Shown piece by piece: positions 1-7,670 of a stretch of DNA of 10,941 nt (the stretch's first letter is position 1; the number at the start of each line of letters is the position of its first letter). Source of the stretch: Phoronis ovalis (Eukaryota; Phoronida; Phoronidae); NCBI GenBank assembly GCA_028565635.1, contig JAOXYB010058113.1, positions 1 through 10,941 of the forward strand. Direction: 5' to 3'. The position numbers and the translations under genes are program-made. Under the pieces are notes generated by a model. It saw only the letters and a program-made list of their open reading frames with translations. It made no database searches and had not been told where the DNA came from.

Positions 1-476
1 GTGATTTAGAGATCAGGTAACGTTCATAAAAGCCAATATGAGCAACCCTGCCTTTGCTAAAAGGCTATCTAGTTAGAATTAAAAATTGTTATAAATTACA
101 CCAAAAGATATGTGTTCAATAAATGGGGAACACTGGCGTAAATGCGCCAATGAATTAGTAAGATGACAGTCGGATCCGAATAGTATGTTACATTGTACTG
201 AGAACCAAGAACTTTAATTAAATCTAAGTAAAATTTTTGCCCACAATATTTCCTATCTCAATAAATGCTACTTATATTTCACATAGTGGCCTGATTTCGA
301 AAAATGTCCGTTTTTACATTCAAATAGAAAATTTCATGCAGTGCAATATAATTTTAACGCTTGAATAAAAATAAGTGAAAATAAAGAAAAGCTTAGACAC
401 AACAGTTAAGTTACGAAAGCGTAAAGTAATGTTAGTTTAGTGCCAGCGAAGAAAGAAAGGTAAATAAATGATTACA
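1..476. other. Unassigned non-coding DNA
   Basis: AT-rich sequence with many stops in all frames. No gene, RNA or repeat was recognised. Confidence 0.5.
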
Positions 477-483
477 TATTGTC

Positions 484-893
484 CCAGGGGGCACTCTCTT
501 TTATATGAGGTAGGGGTGTGAGGCCAGGGGTCCAATCCCTGACCCAGAAATATCCCCGGAATTGACAAAATACTTACCCTGAAATATCCTTGGCCCCAAA
601 AATCGTCTCCGTGTTGCCAGAAAAAATTGACAAGCAAAAGAAAAGGTCATTTCCACTTCTATCATACTCCTATACGCTAAAAAATATTATTTAACTTCCT
701 GGTGTAACTATCCTATGCCACTCTGAAATATCTTTAAAAACCCACCCTGAAATATCCCCTTGACGTCAAATCCCACCCTGAAATATCCTAGAAGTCAAAA
801 TATCCACCCTGAAATATCCTGGTAGCCCAAAAAAACGACCCTGAAGGGTGGCACATGTATATATTGACAGATATAGGAAGTGCCCCCCGGGCT
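484..893 (+). mobile_element. Short non-autonomous element with inverted G/C-run ends and roughly 31-bp internal array
   Basis: Left end CCCAGGGGGCACT (483-495) and right end AGTGCCCCCCGGG (879-891) are inverted repeats with one mismatch in 13. TATTGTC lies on both sides (477-483 and 894-900), compatible with a target-site duplication; the exact border is uncertain by 1-2 bases because the first C is shared. An internal ACCCTGAAATATCC monomer recurs at 542 (diverged), 576, 720 (diverged), 744, 775, 806 and 838 (partial). Four consecutive starts are spaced 24, 31, 31 and 32. Minus-strand frames read the monomer as GYFRV repeats, but the period is not a multiple of three. Non-coding. Confidence 0.65.
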
Positions 894-900
894 TATTGTC

Positions 901-1406
901 AAGATTAACAATTATCGAGTAAGGTTTAGAGCTACGATAGGATGTCGTTTCAGTTAGGAGCTGTTTGCATCGCATTTTTTTTTCACGCAAAATTAATGTT
1001 TCTGAAACATTAACAAATAAGCTAGTATTTTCAGACTCGGGCGTAAAATGATTAAAATTCAATTAACGTTTAATGACGCACTGCGCATGGACTTGAAGCA
1101 AAATACTTTTCAGGTAATTAAAGCAGTACTGAAAACATTCCTTTAAAAACAATGAAGGTGATTATTATAATAATAAAGGATTTCAGCAAAATATCGCATC
1201 AAAACGATACACGATTGAGCTGTATATTTAGCAACAACTTTTGGACAGTCAAGTTAATAAGTTAAAAAAAAGTTACTTTATGAGAAGGAATATAATACTG
1301 CCATCAGGATATTTATTATTTACAAATTTAACATAAGCCTGTTTCATTAATTGGAATTCCTTTGTTATTTTTGACAAACAAAGTCGTTTAGTATAACAAA
1401 CAAAAT
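901..1406. other. Unassigned non-coding DNA
   Basis: AT-rich with short A/T homopolymers. No gene or repeat boundary was recognised. Confidence 0.45.
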
Positions 1407-1412
1407 ATTATG

Positions 1413-1636
1413 GAGGGGGTAGGGGGTACCCCAAAGGTACAATGCTTGCACTTAAAAATCGGCAATGCTCAATGCTCGCACTTAACAAAAATAATTAACA
1501 ACCCCAAAAAAAAAAGAAAAATGGTTGCCAAAAGACAATGCTCGCTTCTCGCACTCAACAGACCAAGGCAATGCTCCCTGCTCGGACTTAACACACCCCA
1601 ATGTCTGCTGCTCGCAATACCCCCCCTATAGCCCTC
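1413..1636 (+). mobile_element. Short non-autonomous element with inverted G/C-run ends and internal array
   Basis: The left end reads GAGGGGGTAGGGGGTA. The right end, read on the minus strand, is GAGGGCTATAGGGGGGGTA, an imperfect inverted repeat. Both ends are flanked by ATTATG (1407-1412 and 1637-1642), a likely 6-bp target-site duplication. Inside, a CAATGCTCGCACTTAAC-like monomer starts at 1440, 1470, 1536, 1569 and 1599 (spacing 30, 66, 33, 30), with an extra partial start at 1463. There is no coding capacity beyond a short chance frame. The architecture resembles miniature inverted-repeat elements carrying tandem repeats. The family is not identified. Confidence 0.65.
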
Positions 1637-1642
1637 ATTATG

Positions 1643-1900
1643 TACAGGGCATGATCAAATTGTCATTATTAGCAGAAAACTGCATTTTTTCAAGATCAAC
1701 AAACTTTTAGATTTGTCTAACTTCTATCAAGAGAACCCTGGTTACAATTCCCACTTTGTGCAGACAATTCCTTCTGTGGTGGATTGTTATGCAGCAAGTC
1801 TATTAGTTCACTCGGTTCACTAGAAAATGAGTACCTGCTAGCTAGGGTGTACTAGAAATTGTAAGTTTAATTTCTTCAGTATAGAACGCTGAATATAGAA
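1643..1900. other. Unassigned non-coding DNA
   Basis: Spacer between two repeat elements. It has a short direct repeat ATAGAACG at 1881 and 1895, immediately before the G-run. Nothing else was recognised. Confidence 0.4.
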
Positions 1901-2140
1901 CGGGGGGGGGGGGGCACTTAATATGTAAAGGGTGGATCCACATGCGTAAACACTGGTTTGAAAAAAAGCCCCTAAGCGCGTATATAGGCTGCTAAAAAAG
2001 CACCCCTTTGGAAGACTTTTAGGTTTAAAAAGTGACCCTTTGGCAGACATTACACTTAGTAAAAATCATACCCTTTGGCAGACCTGAACTAAAATCATGT
2101 CCTTTCACAGACTGAGTAAAAACGTAAATTTTCAGAGAAT
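1901..2140 (+). mobile_element. Candidate G-run end of a repeat element with roughly 32-bp internal array
   Basis: The left end is a run of 13 G (1902-1914) followed by CACTTAATATG and the subterminal GGGTGGATCCACATGCG. The internal array has CCCTTTGG at 2004, 2036 and 2071, with a diverged copy at 2100 (spacing 32, 35, 29). Two monomers share CCCTTTGGCAGAC exactly. No right end with a C-run was found within a few hundred bases, so the element is truncated or is the left end of a larger one ending at 4039. Confidence 0.5.
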
Positions 2141-2423
2141 ATAATGTCTTCCATAAAGTTAAACGAATAAACATTATTTAAAGTAGAATAGTTTAAATAT
2201 TAAATTGCAAAAAAAAACAACTTCATACAATTTTCAATGCAATAAAAAACCTGTATTAGGAACTGGTCAGAAATTAAATTTGAAGTATTGGGCATAAAAA
2301 TTCAAAACCCCCTCCAGGACTTGCGCAAAAAATTGTAACACCTCCCCTTAGATAATGCACAAAACTATATCCCCCTCTCTTCCAGAAATGAGTTATTCAT
2401 GCGAGCGCCCGCAGGGGGCAATT
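2141..2423. other. Unassigned non-coding DNA with C-rich patches
   Basis: AT-rich with short C-runs (ACCCCCTCC at 2308, CCTCCCC near 2342, TCCCCCTC near 2370) separated by about 30 bp. This spacing resembles the internal arrays of the neighbouring elements, so it may be an extension of the array that starts at 1901. Confidence 0.4.
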
Positions 2424-2510
2424 AGGGTGTCTAGGGGCATGCCCGCCGGGAACATTTTTGAACATTTATGTGATTTCCTGTAATCTGGTGCATTCTTGGA
2501 CTCTTTTGTC
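2424..2510 (+). repeat. Dispersed repeat, copy A (G-rich core plus AT tail)
   Basis: The core includes GGGGCATGCCC, a near-palindrome at 2434-2444, followed by GCCGGGAACATTTTTGAAC. It aligns by eye with copy B near 3095. A GCAGGGGGCA stretch lies just upstream (2411-2420). Boundaries are approximate. Confidence 0.45.
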
Positions 2511-3094
2511 ATGACACGTTGTACGTGCCACTTTTTATAACTTCAAATTTCTTTTATATACAGATTGCAACTTTTTCAATAAATCAATGAAAAAAACAAA
2601 TTCCCCCATACTTTTATGGTTAGTTATTTGGGATTTTAGAGATCTTGCTGAGAAATTGCTTCCAAACTAGCTAAAAACTGAGACATATTCGACCTGATGA
2701 AGCCACTGCGGTGAAATACATCAAATATATAAATCACTATCCGGGATCATAAGACATCCAATGCATGAATACTCTATAACCTAAACTTCCAAAAAAGTCT
2801 TTTCAATAGATTTTTCAGACTATAAGCACGCTTGTTAATTAGATGGAATCTGTAGCCCAAATTCTGTTAAATTACTGAAACAACAAGTGTTTTCGGGGCT
2901 CTGTGGAATGACTGTCACTTTTTTTATCATCTTAACATTATTCATACTGCCTAATTGTATCCAGTTATATATAGTCATCACATTTTAGTGTTCTTTTCTG
3001 TTATCCGCCGGTAAGGAATGGCATGGTAGTATATATGCTCTTTAAGAAACATATTATTTAGTTATTGACATAAATGCCTGGTGATATGTATTGA
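2511..3094. other. Unassigned non-coding DNA with a CTGATGA...GAAA motif
   Basis: AT-rich. At 2694-2716 CTGATGA and GAAA flank AGCCACTGCGGT, an arrangement like a hammerhead ribozyme core. Stems I and III could not be found, so it is not called an RNA gene. No protein-coding gene is visible. Confidence 0.45.
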
Positions 3095-3180
3095 AGAGGG
3101 GTTCGGAGGCACTTCCCCGTGGGAAAATTATGAAATTTAGAATGCAATTTGTAGCTTCTTGTGCATTTTTAGAGACATTT
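3095..3180 (+). repeat. Dispersed repeat, copy B (G-rich core plus AT tail)
   Basis: The core GAGGGGTTCGGAGGCACTTC followed by CCCGTGGGAAAATTATGAAA resembles copy A near 2424 (AGGGTGTCTAGGGGCATGCC, then CGCCGGGAACATTTTTGAAC). Both copies continue into an AT-rich tail containing GTGCAT near its end. The match is diverged, so the boundaries are approximate and the strand is arbitrary. Confidence 0.45.
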
Positions 3181-3759
3181 TAAGATCTGATTTAAAGGAA
3201 AAATGTTAACTAAAATTGGTCAGAAATTAAAGCAAATACCAATATTTGAAAACTTGCAGTCAAGTCAAGTCATTAAACCTGTTAAAACATGTACACAAAT
3301 AGATCTTTTACCTTATATACATGTATACTTAGATAAAAATGTTCATTTTTAATTAATTAAAATACAAATATTCCAGTTGATAGTTAATAATAATATTTGA
3401 AGTCTAATTTGTTCTACGTTTACTCTTTATATTAACAACTGTTCAGGGGAATTCAGTTCATGGCGAAGGCCAAATAAATCTGCATCCTCTATGCACCAAA
3501 AAATAAAAAAATTTACTTGAGTTCTCATTATTACCTGACCCAAACTGCCCAAAAATAAATTCGGACTGTAAAAGTAACATTATATAGAATGTATGAAACC
3601 AGCATATCCTGCACAGCTGCGCAATGAAGTTGATTGTATATTATATAATTGGTTGAGTCACGACAGCTATTAATTTTTCTAAGCCTGGTCCAGCGATTGC
3701 CCCAGAAGCTGAAGGGTACATGATGTTATGTGGGACAATTTTTGGTTTTTCCTTGCACC
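3181..3759. other. Unassigned non-coding DNA
   Basis: AT-rich. TGGTCAGAAATTAAA (3217-3231) also occurs at 2264-2278 in the same orientation. No gene or boundary could be assigned. Confidence 0.5.
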
Positions 3760-4039
3760 ACCCTGGGGTAATTTCTGACTAGTACCTAAGTTTATGCCAG
3801 GCTAATTTTCATCTGATGGCTAAAAATATACACTTTTTACGCATCTGATGGTGAAAAACACCCTTTTCCGTGTTTGTAACTACGGCAGAAAACAACACCC
3901 TATTAGCTAATATTTAGCTAAATATATACCCTTAACGCGGAATGCGCGTTACGCACTTGGCTGGAAAAAAATTACCCTTTTCATGTGTTTTTTCGTTCGC
4001 GCATGTGGACCCAGCATTTGACCCATGTGCCCCCCGGGG
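3760..4039 (+). mobile_element. Candidate C-run end of a repeat element with roughly 31-bp internal array
   Basis: The right end is GTGCCCCCCGGGG (4027-4039). The subterminal motif CGCATGTGGA (4000-4009) is the exact reverse complement of TCCACATGCG at 1937-1946. Inside is a degenerate array with (A)CCCT or ACACT starts at 3830, 3860, 3897, 3928 and 3974 (spacing 30, 37, 31, 46); two copies of CATCTGATGG (3810 and 3842) also lie about 32 bp apart. The left boundary is not certain: 3760 is where a CCCTGGGGTAA stretch begins, and no target-site duplication was found. It may instead be the right end of a larger element beginning at 1901. Confidence 0.5.
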
Positions 4040-4680
4040 TATGCTCCCAGAGAGTTGAGATGTTGTTTTGGGAGTGACCAGGCTCGTAAATTTATAAAAC
4101 ACAGGCCATAAAACTCATACCTTTACCTTGACTTTTTTGTTTTAAATCATTTCAATAGACTATGTTTGCTACTGGGAGTGATACTTGGTTTCATACATAT
4201 TCGTTGATCCTGCTTTCGCACCGGGCTTTCGCTCAGTGTCTGTCTCTTTTAATTGGTTAATTATGCTTCAGTTAATAGCATGTGAACATCTTGGGTAAAC
4301 ACTGCAGTAATATATTCACATCATGAGGTATATGTCTAAGTAAGCGCTTATGACATAAAAGGAGGTCAATGACAAATGATCCGAAATAATCTGTGAATGA
4401 TAGGCTGATAGACAGATAAAGGTCCTTTTTGATAATAAACACATGCAGCTAGATCATGCATGTTATCAGAGATACAGAAAGGCAAAGGCAATATTGTTTA
4501 CGATAGAGTTATATATCAATATACAAACACTTTCAATAAGAAGGGACCTAGCCGGTATGATTGTTCGAAAAAGAAATTGTTTGTTTTAGACGCTAATTGT
4601 TCTTTTGTGATACAATTATGTTTGTTTCAGGCTATTGCATGAAGTTAAATTGAGAAGTGACAATTCTGAATTTACATGTC
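4040..4680. other. Unassigned non-coding DNA
   Basis: AT-rich sequence between the C-run end at 4039 and the minisatellite. The longest open frame (4460-4642, plus) has no recognisable motif. Nothing else is supported. Confidence 0.5.
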
Positions 4681-6085
4681 AGCGAAATCGGGCAAAGATC
4701 ATGCCGACCCATCGAAAAATGATGACACTAATAAGGTACTGATCGACTGTGGCCTACCAGACGATCACTTGAGAAAAAAAAACTTTTTAACTCTAAGACA
4801 TCTAGCTAGGGCAAAGTTTCCGTTTTAAGTCAGAGACATATAACAATGACCATGCCGACCGTGACGACCAGTTGAGAAGTAAAATTTTATATTTTAAGTA
4901 AGAGACATCTAGCGACGATCATGCCGACCGTGCCGACCAGACGAGAAGTGAAAGTTTTTAGTTTTATGTCAGAGACATATAGTGACGACCATTCCGACCG
5001 TGCCAACCAGACGAGAAGTGAAAATTTTCAGTTTTAAGTAAGAGACATCTAGCGACGACCATGCCAACCGGGCCGACCAGTTGAGAAGTGAAAATTTTCA
5101 ATTTTAAGTAAGAGACATCTAGCGACGACCATGCTGACCGTGCCGACCAGTTGAGAAGTGAAAAATTTAAGTTGTAGGTAAGAGACCTCTAGCGACGACC
5201 AAGGCAACCGTGCCGACCAGACAACCAGTTGAGAAGTGAAAATTTTCCATTTTAAGTAAGAGACATCTAGCGACAACCAAGCCGACCGTGCCGACCAGAC
5301 GACCAGTTGAGAAGTGAACATTTTCAGTTTTAATTAAGAGACATCTAGCGACGACCATGCCGACCATGCCGACCAGACGACCAGTTGAGAAGTGAACATT
5401 TTCAATTTTAAGTAAGAGACATCTAGCGATGACCATGCCGACCGTGCCGACCAGACGAGAAGTGAAAAATTTCAGTTTTAAGTAAGAGACATCTAGCAAT
5501 GACCATGCCGACCATGCCGACCAGATGACCAGTTGAGAAGTGAAAAATTTCAGTTTTAAGTAAGAGATATCTAGCGATGACCATGCCGACCAGACGAGAA
5601 GTGAACATTTTCAGTTTTAAGTAAGAGACATCTAGCGACGACCATGCCAATCGGCCAGTAGAAAACTGAAAAATTTCAGTTTTAAGAGACATCTAGCGAT
5701 GACCATGCCGACCGTGCCGACCAGACGACCAGTGAAGTGAAAAATTTCAGTTTTAAGTAAAAGACATCTAGTGATGACCACGTCGACCAGACGACCAGTT
5801 GAGAAGTGAAAAAATTCAGTTTTAAGTAAGATACATCTAGCGACGACCATGCCGACCATGCCGACCAGTTGAGAAGTGAAAAATTTCAATTTTAAGTAAG
5901 AGACATCTAGCGCCGCCCAAGCCAACCGTGCCGACCAGACGACCAGTTGAGAAGTGAAAATTTTTAATTTTAAGTAAGAGACATTTAGCGACGACCATGC
6001 CGACCAGACGACCAGTTGAGAACTGAAAAATTTCAGTTTTAAGTAAGAGACATCTAGCGACGACCATGCCGACAGTGCCGACCAG
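4681..6085 (+). repeat. Minisatellite array, unit 61-78 bp, 17 full units
   Basis: Tandem units carry the anchor AGAGACATCTAGCGACGACC. Anchors start at 4832, 4901, 4971, 5041, 5111, 5181, 5259, 5337, 5415, 5485, 5563, 5624, 5685, 5760, 5829, 5899, 5977 and 6046 (last unit partial). Lengths are therefore 69, 70 (x4), 78 (x3), 70, 78, 61, 61, 75, 69, 70, 78 and 69. Each unit has a GC-rich half (ATGCCGACCGTGCCGACCAG) and an AT-rich half (AGTGAAAATTTTCAGTTTTAAG). The left edge (4681-4831) is degenerate but recognisable, for example ACCAGACGATCACTTGAGAA and AAGACATCTAGC; the right edge is abrupt. Minus-strand reading gives long open frames in repetitive peptide, but units of 61 and 70 bp shift frame. 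I read it as non-coding satellite-type DNA, probably intronic. Confidence 0.93.
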
Positions 6086-6255
6086 GGTGTGTGGCTAGTG
6101 GCTGCTAATTTCTGGAGAAATTCAGTTGCTGCCCTGAAATAACTATTCAAACTCATTTTAATTTGTATTGTTAAACTCTATTCTTTATATTAATAAACTT
6201 GTGCCTACGGACGCCTTTAAATTGGATATACGACTTTGTTCTTGTGACATAAAAA

Positions 6256-6347
6256 CTGCATCTTTTCATAAAAATGTAAGAGTTGGATTATATCATACCA
6301 GAGTGCTTATTACCTTAAGCTGAAGTGTCTGATATCAAAACAAATAA
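6256..6347 (+). repeat. Local direct duplication, copy 1
   Basis: Partner of the copy at 6422-6514. The longest identical block is TCTGATATCAAAACAAATA (6328-6346). The substitutions are spread evenly, which suggests an old duplication. The strand given is arbitrary. Confidence 0.75.
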
Positions 6348-6421
6348 TAGCCTGCAAAGTACAACAAAGATGTAAGATAAATGTCTACTAGACTGGTATT
6401 AATTAAGTAATAAAAAAGTTA

Positions 6422-6514
6422 CTTGAATCTTTTCACCAGAACATAGAAGTTGAATAATATCATACCAGACTGCTTATTAACTTGAGCTAAAGTATCTGAT
6501 ATCAAAACAAATAG
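6422..6514 (+). repeat. Local direct duplication, copy 2
   Basis: About 93 bp, aligned from CTTGAATCTTTTC to CAAAACAAATAG. It matches copy 1 (6256-6347) in stretches such as TATCATACCAGA/GACTGCTTATTA and TCTGATATCAAAACAAATA, with scattered substitutions. The copies lie about 166 bp apart in the same orientation, between the minisatellite and the last exon. The strand given is arbitrary. No protein or element is recognised. Confidence 0.75.
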
Positions 6515-6650
6515 TCACGATTTACTGTGTAATGACTATGACATATATGGTAGAGAAAATGAAGACCCAAAGCTTCACGTGTAAATAGCATGTCTGTAAC
6601 CTCATGTTATTGTCTAGCAAAATATACTAAAATAATTACGGATTACTTAC

Positions 6651-6839
6651 ATTAGGGTCACTATCTGTAGCAGTCACTTGCACAATTTCAATACCAAGAC
6701 GTTGTGTTTCCAAGCTGTTAGCAGCTCTAGGACTACCAGCAAGGAAAGTTGGAGTCTGGAAGTTTCTGTTTACAGTGACATAGACAAGACCAGTTGCTGT
6801 CCTTGGTGGACTGCCATTATCTTGGGCTAGGACTCGGAT
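6651..6839 (-). CDS. Cadherin gene, exon 10 in window (EC linker exon; last recognised)
   Basis: The exon has 63 codons in phase 0-0, with acceptor ...gtttacag. It contains IRVLAQDNGSPPRTATG ('v.A.DnGsP'), strand LVYVTV and linker NRNFQTPTFL. The next repeat starts here, with LETQRLGIEIVQV carrying the conserved glutamate, and the exon ends TATDSDPN, the DxD motif. It stops at the strong donor gtaagtaa, so a further core exon must exist at lower coordinates. I could not recognise one in the 6.65 kb left in the window. In the alternative open frame past the donor the reading runs only a few codons to a stop, so a terminal exon is unlikely. Confidence 0.9.
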
Positions 6840-7114
6840 CTGTAAACGACAAAATTTATCAATAATTAGGCATCTGATTGAGTTGACAACTGCAACTACT
6901 GTGACTAGACAATAAGTCAAAAATACAAATTTTAATATAATTTTATTATAAAGTCAATTATCTGCTGTTTGTGGTAATTGCAATATTGACATGTTAACAA
7001 TTTTACATACTTTTAGTTACTTGTATTCTACTACATACATGTTACATACTTAGTGATTAATATAAACATTAACTCCTGACATTTCTTGTAATAAGTAAAA
7101 TATATAATTCTTAC

Positions 7115-7255
7115 AGTATATTCAGTAGATGCACCTTGATCTGTGCTTAAATCTGCCTTGATCTGAATCTCTCCCGTGTTTGAGATCATTCGAAAAAAAT
7201 CATCAACTCTAGGATGGTCCCCAATTATGGAATAGGTTATCAGGTTGTGTGCATT
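7115..7255 (-). CDS. Cadherin gene, exon 9 in window (EC core exon)
   Basis: The exon has 47 codons in phase 0-0, with acceptor ...tttttttag and donor gtaagaatt. After ANDSDAS it reads NAHNLITYSIIGD, an excellent match to the family pattern 'N..l.YsI.gd'. It then has FFRMISNTGEIQIK ('F.i...tGeI.i') and DLSTDQGASTEYT. The last segment stands where DRE normally sits and has D-Q-G instead. It splices to IRVLAQDNG of the next exon. Confidence 0.9.
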
Positions 7256-7469
7256 CTAAAAAAAAATTCTGCAGTTAACTGAGAAATAAAATATTTTGAT
7301 CCAAAAATCAGACAATCATCACTTATTTATATATAACATTCACTGTCGGTAGATAGTAAGAGTTTTGGTTTACTTTTCACAGTCTTGGAAAACAGTAACA
7401 TAAAGTCACATTTTATTTATTGTTATTGAATCCATGAACTACAAAAAAAGTAAATACATAAATACTCAC

Positions 7470-7670
7470 TGATGCATCAGAATCATTAGCAAACACTGTC
7501 ACAACTGATGTAAATGGTGCTTGAGTTTCATCTATTATTTTACGGTATGGTGACCCAAAGAAGAGTGGATGATTATTATTATTATTACGATTAACAGTAA
7601 TTGTAACACTCGCTTGCTGCTGAGAAGATCTTTGTGCAGGTAATCCATTATCCCGAGCTGTTACTTGGAA
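7470..7670 (-). CDS. Cadherin gene, exon 8 in window (EC linker exon with Asn run)
   Basis: With 67 codons this is the longest exon in the window. It is phase 0-0, with acceptor ...cttttttag and donor gtgagtatt. It carries FQVTARDNGLPAQRSS ('v.A.D.g.P'), strand ASVTITV, linker NRNNNNNHPLFF, then PYRKIIDETQAP with the conserved glutamate, and ends at the calcium motif ANDSDAS. Its extra length comes partly from a run of five AAT codons in the linker and partly from a longer QQQ-containing loop. RN again replaces DxNDN. Confidence 0.9.
7572..7586 (-). repeat. Coding (AAT)5 microsatellite in exon 8
   Basis: Five consecutive AAT codons (ATT on the plus strand) encode five asparagines between Arg and His in the linker NRNNNNNHP. 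A trinucleotide repeat keeps the frame when it changes length, so the spacing between two EC repeats could vary between alleles. This is seen directly; variability is inferred. Confidence 0.8.

Larger units (their letters stand above)
6086..6650. other. Non-coding DNA between minisatellite and last exon
   Basis: AT-rich, and contains only the 6256/6422 direct duplication. By the donor at 6650 the right end is the start of an intron of the cadherin gene. No exon, RNA gene or polyadenylation context was recognised. Confidence 0.6.

Noticed and set aside
437-1062. Minus-strand frames of 66 and 98 codons containing GYFRV repeats
   Set aside because: They lie in the 484-893 element or at its edge. 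The repeated peptide is the translated non-coding monomer, whose period of about 31 bp is not in frame.
1410-1710. Plus-strand frames of 73 and 61 codons
   Set aside because: They read through the CAATGCTCGCACTTA array in two different frames, with no domain and strong composition bias.
3533-3582. Possible tiny minus-strand exon between a ttttacag acceptor-like and gtaataat donor-like site
   Set aside because: It would be only about 31 bp, does not keep phase 0 and encodes nothing like the missing EC core.
4681-6085. CRISPR-like array
   Set aside because: There are no unique spacers between constant repeats: the whole unit repeats with small changes, and the context is a eukaryotic gene.
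5049-6156. Long overlapping minus-strand open frames in the array with peptides like LVGTVGMVVARCLLLK
   Set aside because: They are by-products of repeat units lacking stops in some frames. Units of 61 and 70 bp shift frame, the peptides resemble no known family, and no splice or start context supports them.
6311-6335. Donor-like GTAATAAG beside a possible micro-exon
   Set aside because: The duplicated copy at 6422-6514 does not preserve the GT, and the piece encodes no EC motif.
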